Assembly: GCA_943367595.1 (NCBI GenBank)
Contig: CALRJS020000004.1
Location: 50,681-114,680, forward strand
Source: MW101C3 sp943367595
GTDB lineage: Bacteria > Cyanobacteriota > Cyanobacteriia > PCC-6307 > Cyanobiaceae
DNA: 64,000 nt
Direction of reading: 5' to 3'
Part shown: one piece after another, positions 48,621-57,130 of the stretch
How the letters are laid out: each line of letters starts with the position of its first letter
Position numbering within the stretch: the stretch's first letter is position 1
Notes under the pieces: model-generated
Told to the model about the DNA's origin: nothing
Seen by the model: the letters and a program-made list of their open reading frames with translations, nothing else
Database searches by the model: none
Translations under genes and position numbers: made by a program

Positions 48621-49221
48621 TGAGCTTCCGGCTGCAGCTGAAGGCGGCGGCCACACCGAGCACGGGCAGCGGGCCGGGAATGGGCACCGGGCTTGACTCC
48701 ACCAGCAGGCCGGAGATCACGGTGCTGGCAGAAGATTCCTTCTCTGGGTTGATGGATTGCTGAACGAATCCGAAGGTGTCTTTGAAGGCCACATCGAATG
48801 TGATGGTGCCTTTTTGTTCCGTCTCTTTCGGGTTGCTGATCTGGAAGAACTTGTCGTTGATGGAATAGCCGAAAAGATAGGACTGTGGAGTTGAGGAGGA
48901 ATAGAAGTAGTCAAAGGTGATTTTGTAGAACGGGTGCTCCTTGAAGCTGCTTGTGTCGAAGCTCAAGGATGTCTGGGGGATCTCCCGTTCCTTGCCGTTC
49001 ACGATGGCGTCGCTGATGAGCGTGATGCTCTCGGGAACCCTTTCGGTGTTGACGGACCCCGTGTCAGTAACGATCGTGCCGTTCTTCGGGTCGCAGGCCT
49101 CTGCGAAGCCAACGCAATCAATGCCAGCGAGAGCGGGCGAGCTTGCCAGCGCCGTGAGGCAGGCGGCCAAGGTGCCAACCCTGATGCCGCACCCCTGAGG
49201 CAAACGGAGAGGGATCGGCAT
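48592..49221 (-). CDS. PEP-CTERM-like exported protein
   Basis: 209 residues from ATG 49221, chosen because it directly precedes a signal peptide (GTLAACLTALASSPALAG). The middle (about 35-175) is a beta-rich secreted region with no family I can name. The end has the pattern of PEP-CTERM sorting signals: VPIPGPLPVLGVAAAFSCSRKLRKR, namely a Pro/Gly motif, a hydrophobic stretch and a basic cluster. Such proteins are sorted by an exosortase; none is in this window. A longer start 20 codons upstream exists but adds no signal. The 3' end lies in the 20-bp tandem repeats. Confidence 0.8.
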   Translation of the reverse strand: MPIPLRLPQGCGIRVGTLAACLTALASSPALAGIDCVGFAEACDPKNGTIVTDTGSVNTERVPESITLISDAIVNGKEREIPQTSLSFDTSSFKEHPFYKITFDYFYSSSTPQSYLFGYSINDKFFQISNPKETEQKGTITFDVAFKDTFGFVQQSINPEKESSASTVISGLLVESSPVPIPGPLPVLGVAAAFSCSRKLRKRIASRRP

Positions 49222-49679
49222 CAAGAAGCTGGGGCATTCAACTCCGAACGTAGTGAGTGCGTGGGAGTTGGTAAAGCCCACCGAGCCACTTGCTCATGTG
49301 GAGAGAATCAAGCTGTTGTATGGGTTGCTACGTTCCTGTGGATTTTGCGGCAAGCATCCGAGGGATTTGCGGCCGACGCCTGGATGTGAGCCCGGGGCGA
49401 GGGGCGTTGCGGTGAACCTGCTGCCAAGGAGTGACCCAAGCGACAGGGAGACACGCCTCACTGGCAGCGGCCCGGCGTGCCATTGCCCTGCCGTGCCATT
49501 GAGTCGCCAACTTTTTCCGGTATGCCGAGCAGAACTGCCATGGCATTGAATCGCCGTGGAGCTGGGCTTGCATGACATTGGGCCTCCACCAGATCGGGCC
49601 ACAATCACATCGAGGCACCATGCAGCCGTGATGCCCTGCGGTTGAGGCTGGCTACCGCAGGGGATCGCCAATCAGCCGA
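49222..49679. other. Gene-free spacer between PEP-CTERM-like gene and psbQ
   Basis: About 460 bp without a supported gene. It contains TGCCATTG-type short repeats near 49479, 49493 and, as GGCATTGAATCGCC, near 49542, and a short inverted pair GCCATTGA/TTGAATCGC. Two weak open frames of about 100 codons run through it on both strands but have no ribosome site or family character. Confidence 0.5.
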
Positions 49680-50123
49680 TCAACCGAGCGGGTCGGCGGG
49701 GATCACGTCGCTGTAGGCGCCGAAACCGCTGGCCACCTTGATGTAGCCCTTGCGCAGCCGCTCGCCGTCCTGGAGCTTGGCGGCTTCATCGAGTTCGGCC
49801 AGGGCGGCCTTCAGCTGGTTGGCGAGCTTGGTGGCGGCTGGGCGGTCGGCGGGGAGCAGCCGCTGGTTGATGTAGAGCATCTCGCGGCCCACTTCCTGCA
49901 TCGGACCGTGGATCAGGTTGCGGGTGAACACCCAGTTGCGTTCGTTGATCAGCTCGGCCAGTTCCGGCAGCCGGTCTTTGGCGGCCTGGAAGCCAGCGGC
50001 CTGGCGCTGGATCACGGCCATGTCCGCCGGGCTGATCGTGGGGGGCTTGCGTGCCTGGTTGCCGTCGCAGGCGGCCAGCCCCAGGCAGAGCACCACGGAA
50101 AGGCTGAGCACGGCGAAGCGCAT
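49680..50123 (-). CDS. psbQ: Photosystem II lipoprotein PsbQ (CyanoQ)
   Basis: 147 residues from ATG 50123. N-terminal lipoprotein signal LSVVLCLGLAACDGNQ with lipobox cysteine about residue 19, so the mature protein is anchored in the thylakoid lumen membrane. The four-helix PsbQ body follows: MAVIQRQAAGFQAAKDRLPE, INERNWVFTRNLIHGPMQEV and KLANQLKAALAELDEAAKLQD. CyanoQ stabilises the oxygen-evolving side of photosystem II. The longer in-frame start upstream lacks a signal peptide. Divergent from purU; this gene places the window in an oxygenic phototroph. Confidence 0.9.
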   Translation of the reverse strand: MRFAVLSLSVVLCLGLAACDGNQARKPPTISPADMAVIQRQAAGFQAAKDRLPELAELINERNWVFTRNLIHGPMQEVGREMLYINQRLLPADRPAATKLANQLKAALAELDEAAKLQDGERLRKGYIKVASGFGAYSDVIPADPLG

Positions 50124-50294
50124 CAGGGCGGAACGAAGCGCGAAAACCAGCTGAGCGACCATGACGACGGGAACAGGCGTGCGGACTTTACGTCCGTTCA
50201 TGCAGCGTTGTGGCTCTGATCACCACCATCCACCACGGCGGATGGCCCGGCCCGCCAGGGCGGGCGGCACAATGCCCAGACAATCCTGGCGGTG

Positions 50295-51149
50295 ATGACC
50301 CTTCCCACGGCGATCCTTCAGGTGATCTGCCCCGACCGTCCCGGGCTGGTGAGCACCCTGTCGGGCTGGGTGGCGGCCAATGGCGGCAACATCCGCCATG
50401 CCGATCACCACACCGATGCCGGCGCCGGCCTGTTCCTCAGCCGGCTGGAGTGGGAGGTGGAGGGCTTCGGTCTGCCGCGCGAGGCGATCGGCCCGGCGGC
50501 GATGGCGCTGGCCGAGCGGCTGGGGGGGGAAGGCTCGCTGCGCTTCTCCGACGGCCACCCGCGTGTGGCGATCTTCGTGGGCCGGCAGGACCACTGCCTG
50601 GTGGATCTGCTCTGGCGCACCCGGGCCGGTGAGCTGCCGATGCAGGTGCCGCTGGTGGTGTCGAACCATCCGGATCTGCAGCCGCTCGCCGCCGATTTCG
50701 GTGCCCGCTTCGTGCATCTGCCGATCAACGCCGGCAGCCGCGAGCAGGTGGAGCAGTCCCAGCGGCAGCTGCTGAGCGAGCTGGACATCGACCTGGTGGT
50801 GCTGGCCAAGTACATGCAGGTGCTGAGCCCGACGTTCCTGCTGGGGGCGCCGCCGGTGATCAACATCCACCACTCGTTCCTTCCCGCTTTCCAGGGTGCC
50901 CAGCCCTATCACCGCGCCTGGGAGCGGGGGGTCAAGCTGATCGGAGCCACCGCCCACTACGTGACCGAGGAACTCGATGGCGGCCCGATCATCGAGCAGG
51001 CCACGATCACCGTCAGCCACCGCGACGACGTGGACGACCTGATCCGCAAGGGCCGGGACACCGAACGGCTGGCGCTGGCGCGGGCTCTGCGCCTGCATCT
51101 GCGCGGCCAGGTGATGGTGTATCGCGGTCGCACGGCGGTGTTCTCCTGA
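50295..51149 (+). CDS. purU: Formyltetrahydrofolate deformylase
   Basis: Hydrolyses 10-formyl-THF to THF plus formate. 284 residues from ATG 50295 (a GTG lies one codon before). The N-terminal ACT domain is AILQVICPDRPGLVSTLSGW; the C-terminal formyltransferase-fold hydrolase has VVSNHPDLQPLA, LVVLAKYMQVLSP, the catalytic NIHHSFLPAFQGAQPY and DGGPIIEQATITVSHRD. In E. coli PurU supplies formate for PurT, which is encoded at 35882, so a formate-based purine step is plausible. The O-antigen-ligase-like gene starts 3 bp after its stop codon. Confidence 0.95.
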   Translation: MTLPTAILQVICPDRPGLVSTLSGWVAANGGNIRHADHHTDAGAGLFLSRLEWEVEGFGLPREAIGPAAMALAERLGGEGSLRFSDGHPRVAIFVGRQDHCLVDLLWRTRAGELPMQVPLVVSNHPDLQPLAADFGARFVHLPINAGSREQVEQSQRQLLSELDIDLVVLAKYMQVLSPTFLLGAPPVINIHHSFLPAFQGAQPYHRAWERGVKLIGATAHYVTEELDGGPIIEQATITVSHRDDVDDLIRKGRDTERLALARALRLHLRGQVMVYRGRTAVFS

Positions 51150-51151
51150 CC

Positions 51152-52462
51152 ATGCGGCTACCGGTTCATCGCCTCGACAGCGCCCGTCCCGAGACGGCGC
51201 CACCCCTGGGCTGGCGCTGCTTTCAGCTGGGGATGTTCATGCTGCCCAGCAGTGCCCTGCTCGCCGGGCTGCTGCTGCTGGTGGCGCTGGTGGCGGCCAG
51301 TCGCCGGGGCCGTTTCCTGCAGGACAACGCCAACCGGGTGCTGCTGGTGGTGGCCGCCTTCATGGTGATCGGTTGCTTCCGCGCCACCAGCGGCTGGCTG
51401 GCCTGGGTGGGGATGGGCAACTGGCTGCCGTTCTTCTGGGCCTTCTGGGGCTTCCAGCCCTATGTGGCCACCGCCGCCGCCCGGCGCCGCGTGGGGCTGT
51501 GGCTGCTGGCCGGCACGGTGCCGGTGATCGTCACGGGCCTGGGTCAGCTGTGGTGGGGCTGGGCGGGGCCCTTCCAGATCCTGGGTGGGGCGATCATCTG
51601 GCACATCGGCGCGGGGGGCACGCCGGAGGGGCGCCTGTCGGGCCTGTTCGATTACGCCAATATCGCCGGCGCCTGGCTGGCGGTGGCCTGGCCGTTCGCG
51701 CTGGCGGCGCTGCTGCAGGCCGGCCAGAGCTGGCAGCGCCGCGCCGCGGCGCTCGGCCTGGCGGCCTTGCTGGCCGCTTCCCTGTATCTCACCGATTCCC
51801 GCAACGCCTGGGGGGCGCTGGTGCTGGCGGTGCCGGTGGTGGCGGGTCCGCGCAGCTGGCTGTGGCTGCTGCCGCTGCTGCTGCTGTTGCTGCTGCCGGT
51901 GGCCCTGTCGGTGCTGCCGGGGGTGCCGCTGGTGCTGCAGGGACCATCGCGGGCGCTGGTGCCGGAGGCGATCTGGGGCCGCCTCACCGATCTGCAGCAC
52001 GCCAGCGAGCGGCCGCTGGCGATCACCCGGCTCAGCCAGTGGGGCGTGGCCCTCACGCTGATCGCGGAACGGCCGCTGCTGGGCTGGGGCGCCGCTGCCT
52101 TCAGCGTGATCTACCCGCTGCGCACCGGCTTCTGGCACGGCCATCCGCACAACCTGCCGATCGACCTGGCGCTGAGCCATGGGCTGCCGGCCGCGCTGCT
52201 GCTGGTGGGGTTGCTGCTGGGGCTGCTGATCATGGCCGCCCGGCGTGGCATGGCGGCCGGCTCCCTGTTCGACCGGGCCTGGTGGGGCGCCACGCTGGTG
52301 CTGGTGGCCCTGCATGCCACCGACATGCCGCTCTACGACAGCCGCCTCAACATCGCCGGCTGGGTGCTGTTCGCCGGCATCCGCGCCTACCTGCTGCCCG
52401 CCGCGGCTCAGGCGAGCACAGCGGCGGCGGCGCCCAACGGCGCTGCGCTCAGGCCGGAGTGA
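51152..52462 (+). CDS. O-antigen ligase-like polytopic membrane protein
   Basis: 436 residues, at least ten hydrophobic segments, of the Wzy_C/WaaL group that polymerises or attaches surface polysaccharides. Typical features are SGLFDYANIAGAWLAVAWPF, TDSRNAWGALVLAVPVVAG, and a periplasmic loop (YPLRTGFWHGHPHNLPIDL) with the His-rich motif seen in WaaL/PglL. The acceptor is not known. The 3' end overlaps the 3' end of the convergent radical SAM gene by 14 bp. It begins 3 bp after purU. Confidence 0.85.
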   Translation: MRLPVHRLDSARPETAPPLGWRCFQLGMFMLPSSALLAGLLLLVALVAASRRGRFLQDNANRVLLVVAAFMVIGCFRATSGWLAWVGMGNWLPFFWAFWGFQPYVATAAARRRVGLWLLAGTVPVIVTGLGQLWWGWAGPFQILGGAIIWHIGAGGTPEGRLSGLFDYANIAGAWLAVAWPFALAALLQAGQSWQRRAAALGLAALLAASLYLTDSRNAWGALVLAVPVVAGPRSWLWLLPLLLLLLLPVALSVLPGVPLVLQGPSRALVPEAIWGRLTDLQHASERPLAITRLSQWGVALTLIAERPLLGWGAAAFSVIYPLRTGFWHGHPHNLPIDLALSHGLPAALLLVGLLLGLLIMAARRGMAAGSLFDRAWWGATLVLVALHATDMPLYDSRLNIAGWVLFAGIRAYLLPAAAQASTAAAAPNGAALRPE

Positions 52463-54077
52463 GTGCGGCGGCGGTTTCGCCCGCCAGCGCCTGCTGCCGG
52501 TGCGCGGCCAGGGTGGCCGGCGGCAGCGGACCTTCCAGATGCACCCACGGCAGCACCCGATCGGGACTCCAGGCGGCGTGGATCACCTCCTGCCAGGGCG
52601 GTGGTGCCGGCATGGGCCCACCGCTGCTGTGGGGCGGGGCGTCCTGGTGGCCGGCGGCCGCTTCCCGGTAGGCGGCCTTCCAGCCGCCCAGCTGCCCGTG
52701 GCGGCCGCGCACGGCGGCGATCACCGGCGCGAGGCGCCGGTCGCTGCGGGACAGCAACGCCTGGATCACGCTCCAGCCGTAGCTCTCGGGCCGCAGCTCG
52801 ATGCCCTTGGGCTGAAGGCGGCGGGCCAGCCGCTTGAGCCGCTTCTCCGCTTCCGGCCGCACCCCTTCCCACTGGAAGGGGGTGTGGGCCTTGGGCACAA
52901 AGGTGCTGACGCCGAGGCTGAGCCGCAGCCCTGGCGTGGCCGCCTTGATGGCGAGCAGCAGATCGGCGGTGGCTTCGATGTCGGCGTCGTCTTCCGTGGG
53001 CAGGCCGGCCATGCCGTAGAGCTTCAGGCCGCTGAGCCCGCCTTCTTTGGCGTAACGGGCGGCGGCGAAGATCTCCTCGGTGGCGAGCTTTTTGTTCACC
53101 ACCCGGCGCATGCGTTCGCTGCCGCTTTCGATCGCGATCGTGAGCGACTTGCTGCCCCGCTTGGCCAGGATCCGCCCCAGCTGGGGGGTCACGGTGGCGG
53201 CCCGCACGGAGCTCACGCTCACGCGCGTGCCCTCGAAGCGCTCGCCATCGAGCCAGGTGAGCAGGTCGGCGAACTGCGGGTGCTGGGTGACGGAGGCCCC
53301 CAGCAGGCCCAGCCGCTGGGTGGCGGCCAGACCCTTCTCCACGGCGGGGATGAGGCCGTCGTCGAGGGAGGGGGTGCGAAAGGGCAGGGTGAGGTAGCTG
53401 GCCAGGCAGAAGCGGCACAGCTCTGGGCAGCTGCGCACCACTTCCACCATGTGGATGGAGGGCCAGGCCGCCTCCGGGGTGATCACGGTGGAGTGGCTGA
53501 GGGTGTTGCCGCGCCAGGTCTGCTTGGCGATGGTGGCCGGCAGGCCCGGCTCGATCGGCTCCACAGCGAGCAGCTCTCCTGCCGCGCCGTAGCGAGGGAT
53601 GTACAGCGATGGCACGTAGATGCCGGGAATCTGGGCGAGTGCCCGCAACCGCTCGGCCCGCGGCGCCTGGCGCCTGGCCTGGACGGCATCGATGAAGGCG
53701 GGCAGCAGCAGCTCGCCATCGCCCAGCAGCACCGCATCGAAGAAGGGTGCCAGCGGCTCGGGGTTGGCGGTGAGCACCGGACCGCCGCCGAACACGATCG
53801 GATCGCGCTCGCCCCGCTCCTGGCTCCAGAGCGGAATGCCCAGCTGCTGCAGCAGGTCGAGCAGCACGGGGCCATCGAGCTCCCAGCTGAGCGACAGGCC
53901 GAACAGATCGAGCTGGCGGTGGGGCGGATCGCCCTGGTCGGTGAACAGGCGCCGCACATCCACATCAACGCGGCTGGCCAGGCTGGCCCACACCACCTGG
54001 TAGCCCAGGCTGGTGATCCCCACCGAATAGGTGCTCGGAAAGGCCAGCACCGCCTTCAGCGCCCCCACCTCCGGCAC
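52449..54077 (-). CDS. B12-binding-domain radical SAM protein
   Basis: 542 residues. N-terminal Rossmann/B12-like half (VLAFPSTYSVGITSLGYQVV, LFGLSLSWELDGPVLLDLLQ, VFGGGPVLTANPEPLAPFFD), then the radical SAM half with the cluster motif CPELCRFC (C-x3-C-x2-C) near residue 225, GSKSLTIAIESGSERMRRVV and KLYGMAGLPTEDDADIEATA. The SAM domain matches the B12-dependent class found in all cyanobacteria; the methylation or rearrangement target is unknown. The GTG 54077 start is uncertain; conserved sequence extends to ELALKAVLAFPS, and upstream codons LLFEPTVPEVG look real too. The integrase starts 158 bp away on the other strand. Confidence 0.85.
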   Translation of the reverse strand: MPEVGALKAVLAFPSTYSVGITSLGYQVVWASLASRVDVDVRRLFTDQGDPPHRQLDLFGLSLSWELDGPVLLDLLQQLGIPLWSQERGERDPIVFGGGPVLTANPEPLAPFFDAVLLGDGELLLPAFIDAVQARRQAPRAERLRALAQIPGIYVPSLYIPRYGAAGELLAVEPIEPGLPATIAKQTWRGNTLSHSTVITPEAAWPSIHMVEVVRSCPELCRFCLASYLTLPFRTPSLDDGLIPAVEKGLAATQRLGLLGASVTQHPQFADLLTWLDGERFEGTRVSVSSVRAATVTPQLGRILAKRGSKSLTIAIESGSERMRRVVNKKLATEEIFAAARYAKEGGLSGLKLYGMAGLPTEDDADIEATADLLLAIKAATPGLRLSLGVSTFVPKAHTPFQWEGVRPEAEKRLKRLARRLQPKGIELRPESYGWSVIQALLSRSDRRLAPVIAAVRGRHGQLGGWKAAYREAAAGHQDAPPHSSGGPMPAPPPWQEVIHAAWSPDRVLPWVHLEGPLPPATLAAHRQQALAGETAAALTPA

Positions 54078-54234
54078 GGTGGGCTCAAACAGCAGGGTTT
54101 CCTGATTCAGGGGTGGAGGTGTCGGCCGGGAGTGGTCAGTCTGGTGGTTGAGCGACCGGGTGGGCTGCCATGGCCCATGGGGGAGGAAGTGGACGGCCGC
54201 GGGAATCCTTGGGTTGTGCTCCTCTGGCCAGCGA

Positions 54235-55203
54235 ATGACCGCCCCTCGCCCTGCAGGCTTGATCCAGCGCTACCGCGAGGAGCTGCAGGTGCGGCACTAC
54301 GCCCGCCGGACCGTGAAGACCTACGAGCAGTGGCTGCGCCGCTTTCTGCGCTTCCACGGCTTGCGACACCCACGGGAGATGGGCAGTTCCGAGGTGAATG
54401 GCTTCCTCAATCACCTGGCGGTGGACCTGCAGGTGAGTGCCTCAACCCAGAACCAGGCCTTGAGTGCGCTGCTGTTTCTGTTCCGGGAGCTGTTCGAGCG
54501 GGATCTGGAACTCGACGGTGTGGTGCGGGCACGGACGCGCAAGCGGCTGCCGGTGGTGCTCAGTGAGGGGGAGGTGAAAGCCGTCCGTCAGCGCCTTGAG
54601 GGTGTGCCGGCGTTGGTCGTGGGGTTGCTGTATGGCAGTGGTCTGCGGCTCATGGAGGCGCTGAGGTTGAGGATCAAGGATCTGGACTTCGAACGACGCG
54701 AACTGGTGGTTCGTGATGGCAAGGGAGGAAAGGATCGGCTCACGATGCTTCCCCAGAGCCAGATTGCTGCGCTGCGGCAGCATCTGCTTGATGTGCGACG
54801 TCTTCATCAGGGGGATCTGGCGGCCGGATGGGGCCGGGTGCTCATGCCATACGCTTTGGCACGGAAGTATCCCAACGCAGATCAGGAGTGGGCCTGGCAG
54901 TGGGTGTTTCCCCAGCAGAAGCGCTGGCTGGATCCCAGAACAGGAGTTCAGGGGAGACACCATCTTGACCCCACCGTGGTGCAGCGGGCCGTGAAGCAGG
55001 CGGTTGCTGATGCTGGAGTGAGCAAGGCTGCCAGCTGTCATACGTTTCGCCATTCCTTTGCCACGCACCTTCTGGAACGGGGCCAGGACATCCGTACGAT
55101 CTAGGAATTGTTGGGTCATCAGGACGTGAGCACGACGATGATCTACACCCATGTGCTCAACCGTGGACCTCTAGGTGTGAGCAGCCCTGCAGACTTTTTG
55201 TGA
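54235..55203 (+). pseudogene. intI: Integron integrase IntI, interrupted by one amber codon
   Basis: Site-specific tyrosine recombinase that moves gene cassettes between attI and attC. ATG 54235 opens LIQRYREELQVRHYARRTVK, the N-terminal SAM-like domain, and the catalytic domain has the first arginine in GSGLRLMEAL, lysine in GKGGKDR and HTFRHSFATHLLE (H-x-x-R). The insertion unique to integron integrases (KYPNADQEWAWQWVFPQQ) is present, which sets it apart from phage or Xer recombinases. In RTI-stop-ELLGHQD a glutamine codon (CAG) is TAG at 55102-55104. The rest, LLGH and the catalytic tyrosine in MIYTHVLNRG, is in frame to 55203. The truncated product lacks the tyrosine. Cassettes follow on the same strand. 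Confidence 0.88.
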
Positions 55204-55401
55204 CTGTACGAACATGTGGTTCACTGACCAGAGAACCACATGAGGATTCTCCTTAAGGATCGGAAGGATCTAGGCTGCTTGGGGTTTTTGGACGAGACGC
55301 ATCCACACGATGGACTTGGTTCACAGAAGCAACGGAGTTAGTCGGGCTGGTTCTCAGAGCCGTCCAATGACAAGTTATGCTTATTAAATTCCAAGACTCA
55401 A
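55204..55401 (+). other. Candidate attI/leader region between intI and the first cassette
   Basis: Nearly 200 bp between the integrase stop and the first cassette gene. It holds a 10-bp perfect hairpin (CATGTGGTTC/GAACCACATG, 55213-55242), the palindrome CCTTAAGG near 55252 and a GTTAGTC near 55337 that resembles the recombining triplet context (GTTRRRY) only in its GTTA. An attI site and a cassette promoter are expected in this span, but I cannot point to either with certainty. Confidence 0.4.
55213..55242. repeat. Perfect inverted repeat behind intI
   Basis: CATGTGGTTC and GAACCACATG pair over 10 bp around a 10-nt loop (ACTGACCAGA). It starts 10 bp after the integrase stop codon. No T-run follows, so a rho-independent terminator is unlikely; a recombination or regulatory site is possible. 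Confidence 0.75.
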
Positions 55402-56127
55402 ATGGAAACGAAATCAATCTTTGTTAGTGTTGGTTCTACCTGCAATGCGAAGCAGGAAGAATTCGTGAAAGCGGTTGAGGATAGGCTTAGATGCGAAAGC
55501 TTGGTGCCGCAAACGGTTGGAAGAAACACTTTTAGCTCCGACGCACCTTTGAAAGCCGTTACTGAGCTCATGGACAGATGCTCAGGAATTATGGTCATAG
55601 CTCTAGAGAGATGTTACTTTCCAAGCGGAACTGAAAAACGCGGCGGGAACCACGAGAAAAGCTTGAAGAATATCAGTATTGCTACACCATGGAACCATAT
55701 CGAGGCGGCCATGGCTTACTCAAGACATCTGCCTATATTTGTCATCACCGAAGAAGGCCTAAAGGCCGAGGGACTTCTTGAGCCTGGTTACGACTGGTTT
55801 GTTCTTTCAGTACCTCTTGACTCATCCAGGCTAAACACACCTCAGTTCAATGGGATATTAAGCGACTGGAAGAGCAAGATCTTGAAGCACAATTCTAGTT
55901 CCGTGCAAAGGATAAACGCAGGAGAAATGTCTGTGGCCGACCTGGTAGGCTCGTTAAAACCTGTGCAGTTGTGGAGTTTACTTATCGCCCTAGCCGGATT
56001 CGTTGGGGGTGCTTTTTCGCTGGGGTTGAAGTTTCAAGAGATTGCTCCAAAGCATAACAACGCCATTCACCAGAGCCGCCCCCTAGCAAGTCTCTCCTTT
56101 GAACGAAAATCTTCAGCGGCCTGGTGA
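55402..56127 (+). CDS. Cassette 1: TIR/deoxyribosyltransferase-like protein with C-terminal membrane anchor
   Basis: 241 residues. The N-terminal 150 residues have a Rossmann-like fold pattern of the TIR/nucleoside-2-deoxyribosyltransferase kind: first strand KSIFVSVGS, a mid-domain strand CSGIMVIALER, a PWNHIEAAMAY segment carrying a glutamate (E101) where the glycohydrolase catalytic Glu is expected, then LPIFVITEEGL and WFVLSVPLD. One membrane helix lies at 189-209 (LWSLLIALAGFVGGAFSLGL). The last 24 codons lie in attC1, a sign the C-terminus was set by the cassette end. A membrane-tethered nucleotide- or NAD-cleaving effector is plausible; I did not identify a specific family. Ribosome site upstream is weak. 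Confidence 0.75.
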   Translation: METKSIFVSVGSTCNAKQEEFVKAVEDRLRCESLVPQTVGRNTFSSDAPLKAVTELMDRCSGIMVIALERCYFPSGTEKRGGNHEKSLKNISIATPWNHIEAAMAYSRHLPIFVITEEGLKAEGLLEPGYDWFVLSVPLDSSRLNTPQFNGILSDWKSKILKHNSSSVQRINAGEMSVADLVGSLKPVQLWSLLIALAGFVGGAFSLGLKFQEIAPKHNNAIHQSRPLASLSFERKSSAAW

Positions 56128-56142
56128 TGGCGAGCGTTAGGC
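56052..56142 (+). other. attC1
   Basis: Arms GCATAAC ... GTTAGGC (R''/R') enclose pairable arms: CATAACAACGCCATTCACCAG versus the reverse complement of CTGGTGATGGCGAGCGTTAG, differing by small unpaired bases, about 91 bp with a loop in between. The arm sequence differs from attC2-4. Confidence 0.8.
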
Positions 56143-56173
56143 CGCTGAACACACGCACGTTGCAGCCCACTCA

Positions 56174-57025
56174 ATGCATACCGGCATCCACGTCCCACTC
56201 GCAGAGCACTTGAACGCCTCGCTTCAGGTGATCGGCGTCAACGTGAATGCGTACTACAACGGCGCACTGCAGAGCTATCGTCCGATTGCTGCGGAACTTC
56301 GCAAACTGCTTTGTGATACGCAGGCGAGAAAGGAAATCTCGCTGCTGCCGCAATGTTTCCCGGGGATGCAACTTCATTCACTTGTCGGCAGCCAATCGAT
56401 GATTGATGAGGATACTGTTCTGTACATTCCAGGTCTGATGAGCTTCGACGGCAAGGGTGGTAGCGAGATGGAGATACTGTTCAACGAGTCCGGGCCAATG
56501 CTGCCTATGCAAGCTTGGCTTGATCAGCATCTCTTCAGCTCCAGCATGACTCTGAGAGAGTTCATACGTTCGGTCGCAGACAAGGAGGGGGCGCACGCTG
56601 ACATGGTTCCAAACGATACCCTCAAACTGACCAAGAGCGTTCTGTTCCCTGGGGATGAGACCTTAGCAGCGAAAGGCATCATCGCTATCGCCCGCTATGT
56701 CGTAAATGGTTGCGCAATAAGAGCGCTCGTGATGATGGAACGCATCAACCCTAGCCTTCGTAAGGAAGCGGCTGCGCGAGGTCGAGGAGTTCATGTGTTC
56801 GATCTGCACAAGGTTTGTCAAATGGGAGTCCACGCCTTGCCATTTGACTTCACGACGATCGACAACCTCTCAGAACTGTTACTCGATGACGAACCGAGGG
56901 TCGCCGCGCTAAGTGCCCATATTCAGTCGTTCGATCCGAATACTGAAATGCTACTGACGACCATCGACCTGAATCGCAGAGGTCGGAGAGTTTATGGCAT
57001 TCGGTTCCAGGCCGCAGCGGCCTAA
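56174..57025 (+). CDS. Cassette 2: unrecognised 283-residue protein
   Basis: Soluble mixed alpha/beta protein with no membrane segment. Recognisable only as compositional elements: EDTVLYIPGLMSFDGKGGSE, the helical MTLREFIRSVADKEGAHADM with an Asp/His pattern, LAAKGIIAIARYVVNGCA and a C-terminal MLLTTIDLNRRGRRVYG. I do not recognise the family. The start ATG at 56174 is near the attC1 end and the stop (57023) lies in the R'' of attC2. AT-rich codon choice compared with the surrounding core genes. Confidence 0.7.
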   Translation: MHTGIHVPLAEHLNASLQVIGVNVNAYYNGALQSYRPIAAELRKLLCDTQARKEISLLPQCFPGMQLHSLVGSQSMIDEDTVLYIPGLMSFDGKGGSEMEILFNESGPMLPMQAWLDQHLFSSSMTLREFIRSVADKEGAHADMVPNDTLKLTKSVLFPGDETLAAKGIIAIARYVVNGCAIRALVMMERINPSLRKEAAARGRGVHVFDLHKVCQMGVHALPFDFTTIDNLSELLLDDEPRVAALSAHIQSFDPNTEMLLTTIDLNRRGRRVYGIRFQAAAA

Positions 57026-57104
57026 CATCAAGATACAGAAGACGGGTGCGGAGGGAGCTGCCAATGCTGAAGTCTCTGCCCGCTTCTGATCTTGAGCGTT
57101 GGAA
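57020..57104 (+). other. attC2
   Basis: R'' GCCTAAC at 57020, then ATCAAGATACAGAAG, pairing with CTTCTGATCTTGAG, which precedes the R' GTTGGAA at 57098-57104; about 85 bp. One unpaired A in the first arm is the usual extrahelical base that orients the bottom-strand hairpin. Confidence 0.85.
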
Positions 57105-57130
57105 GGACAATCTGACCTTATACTCTGGAT

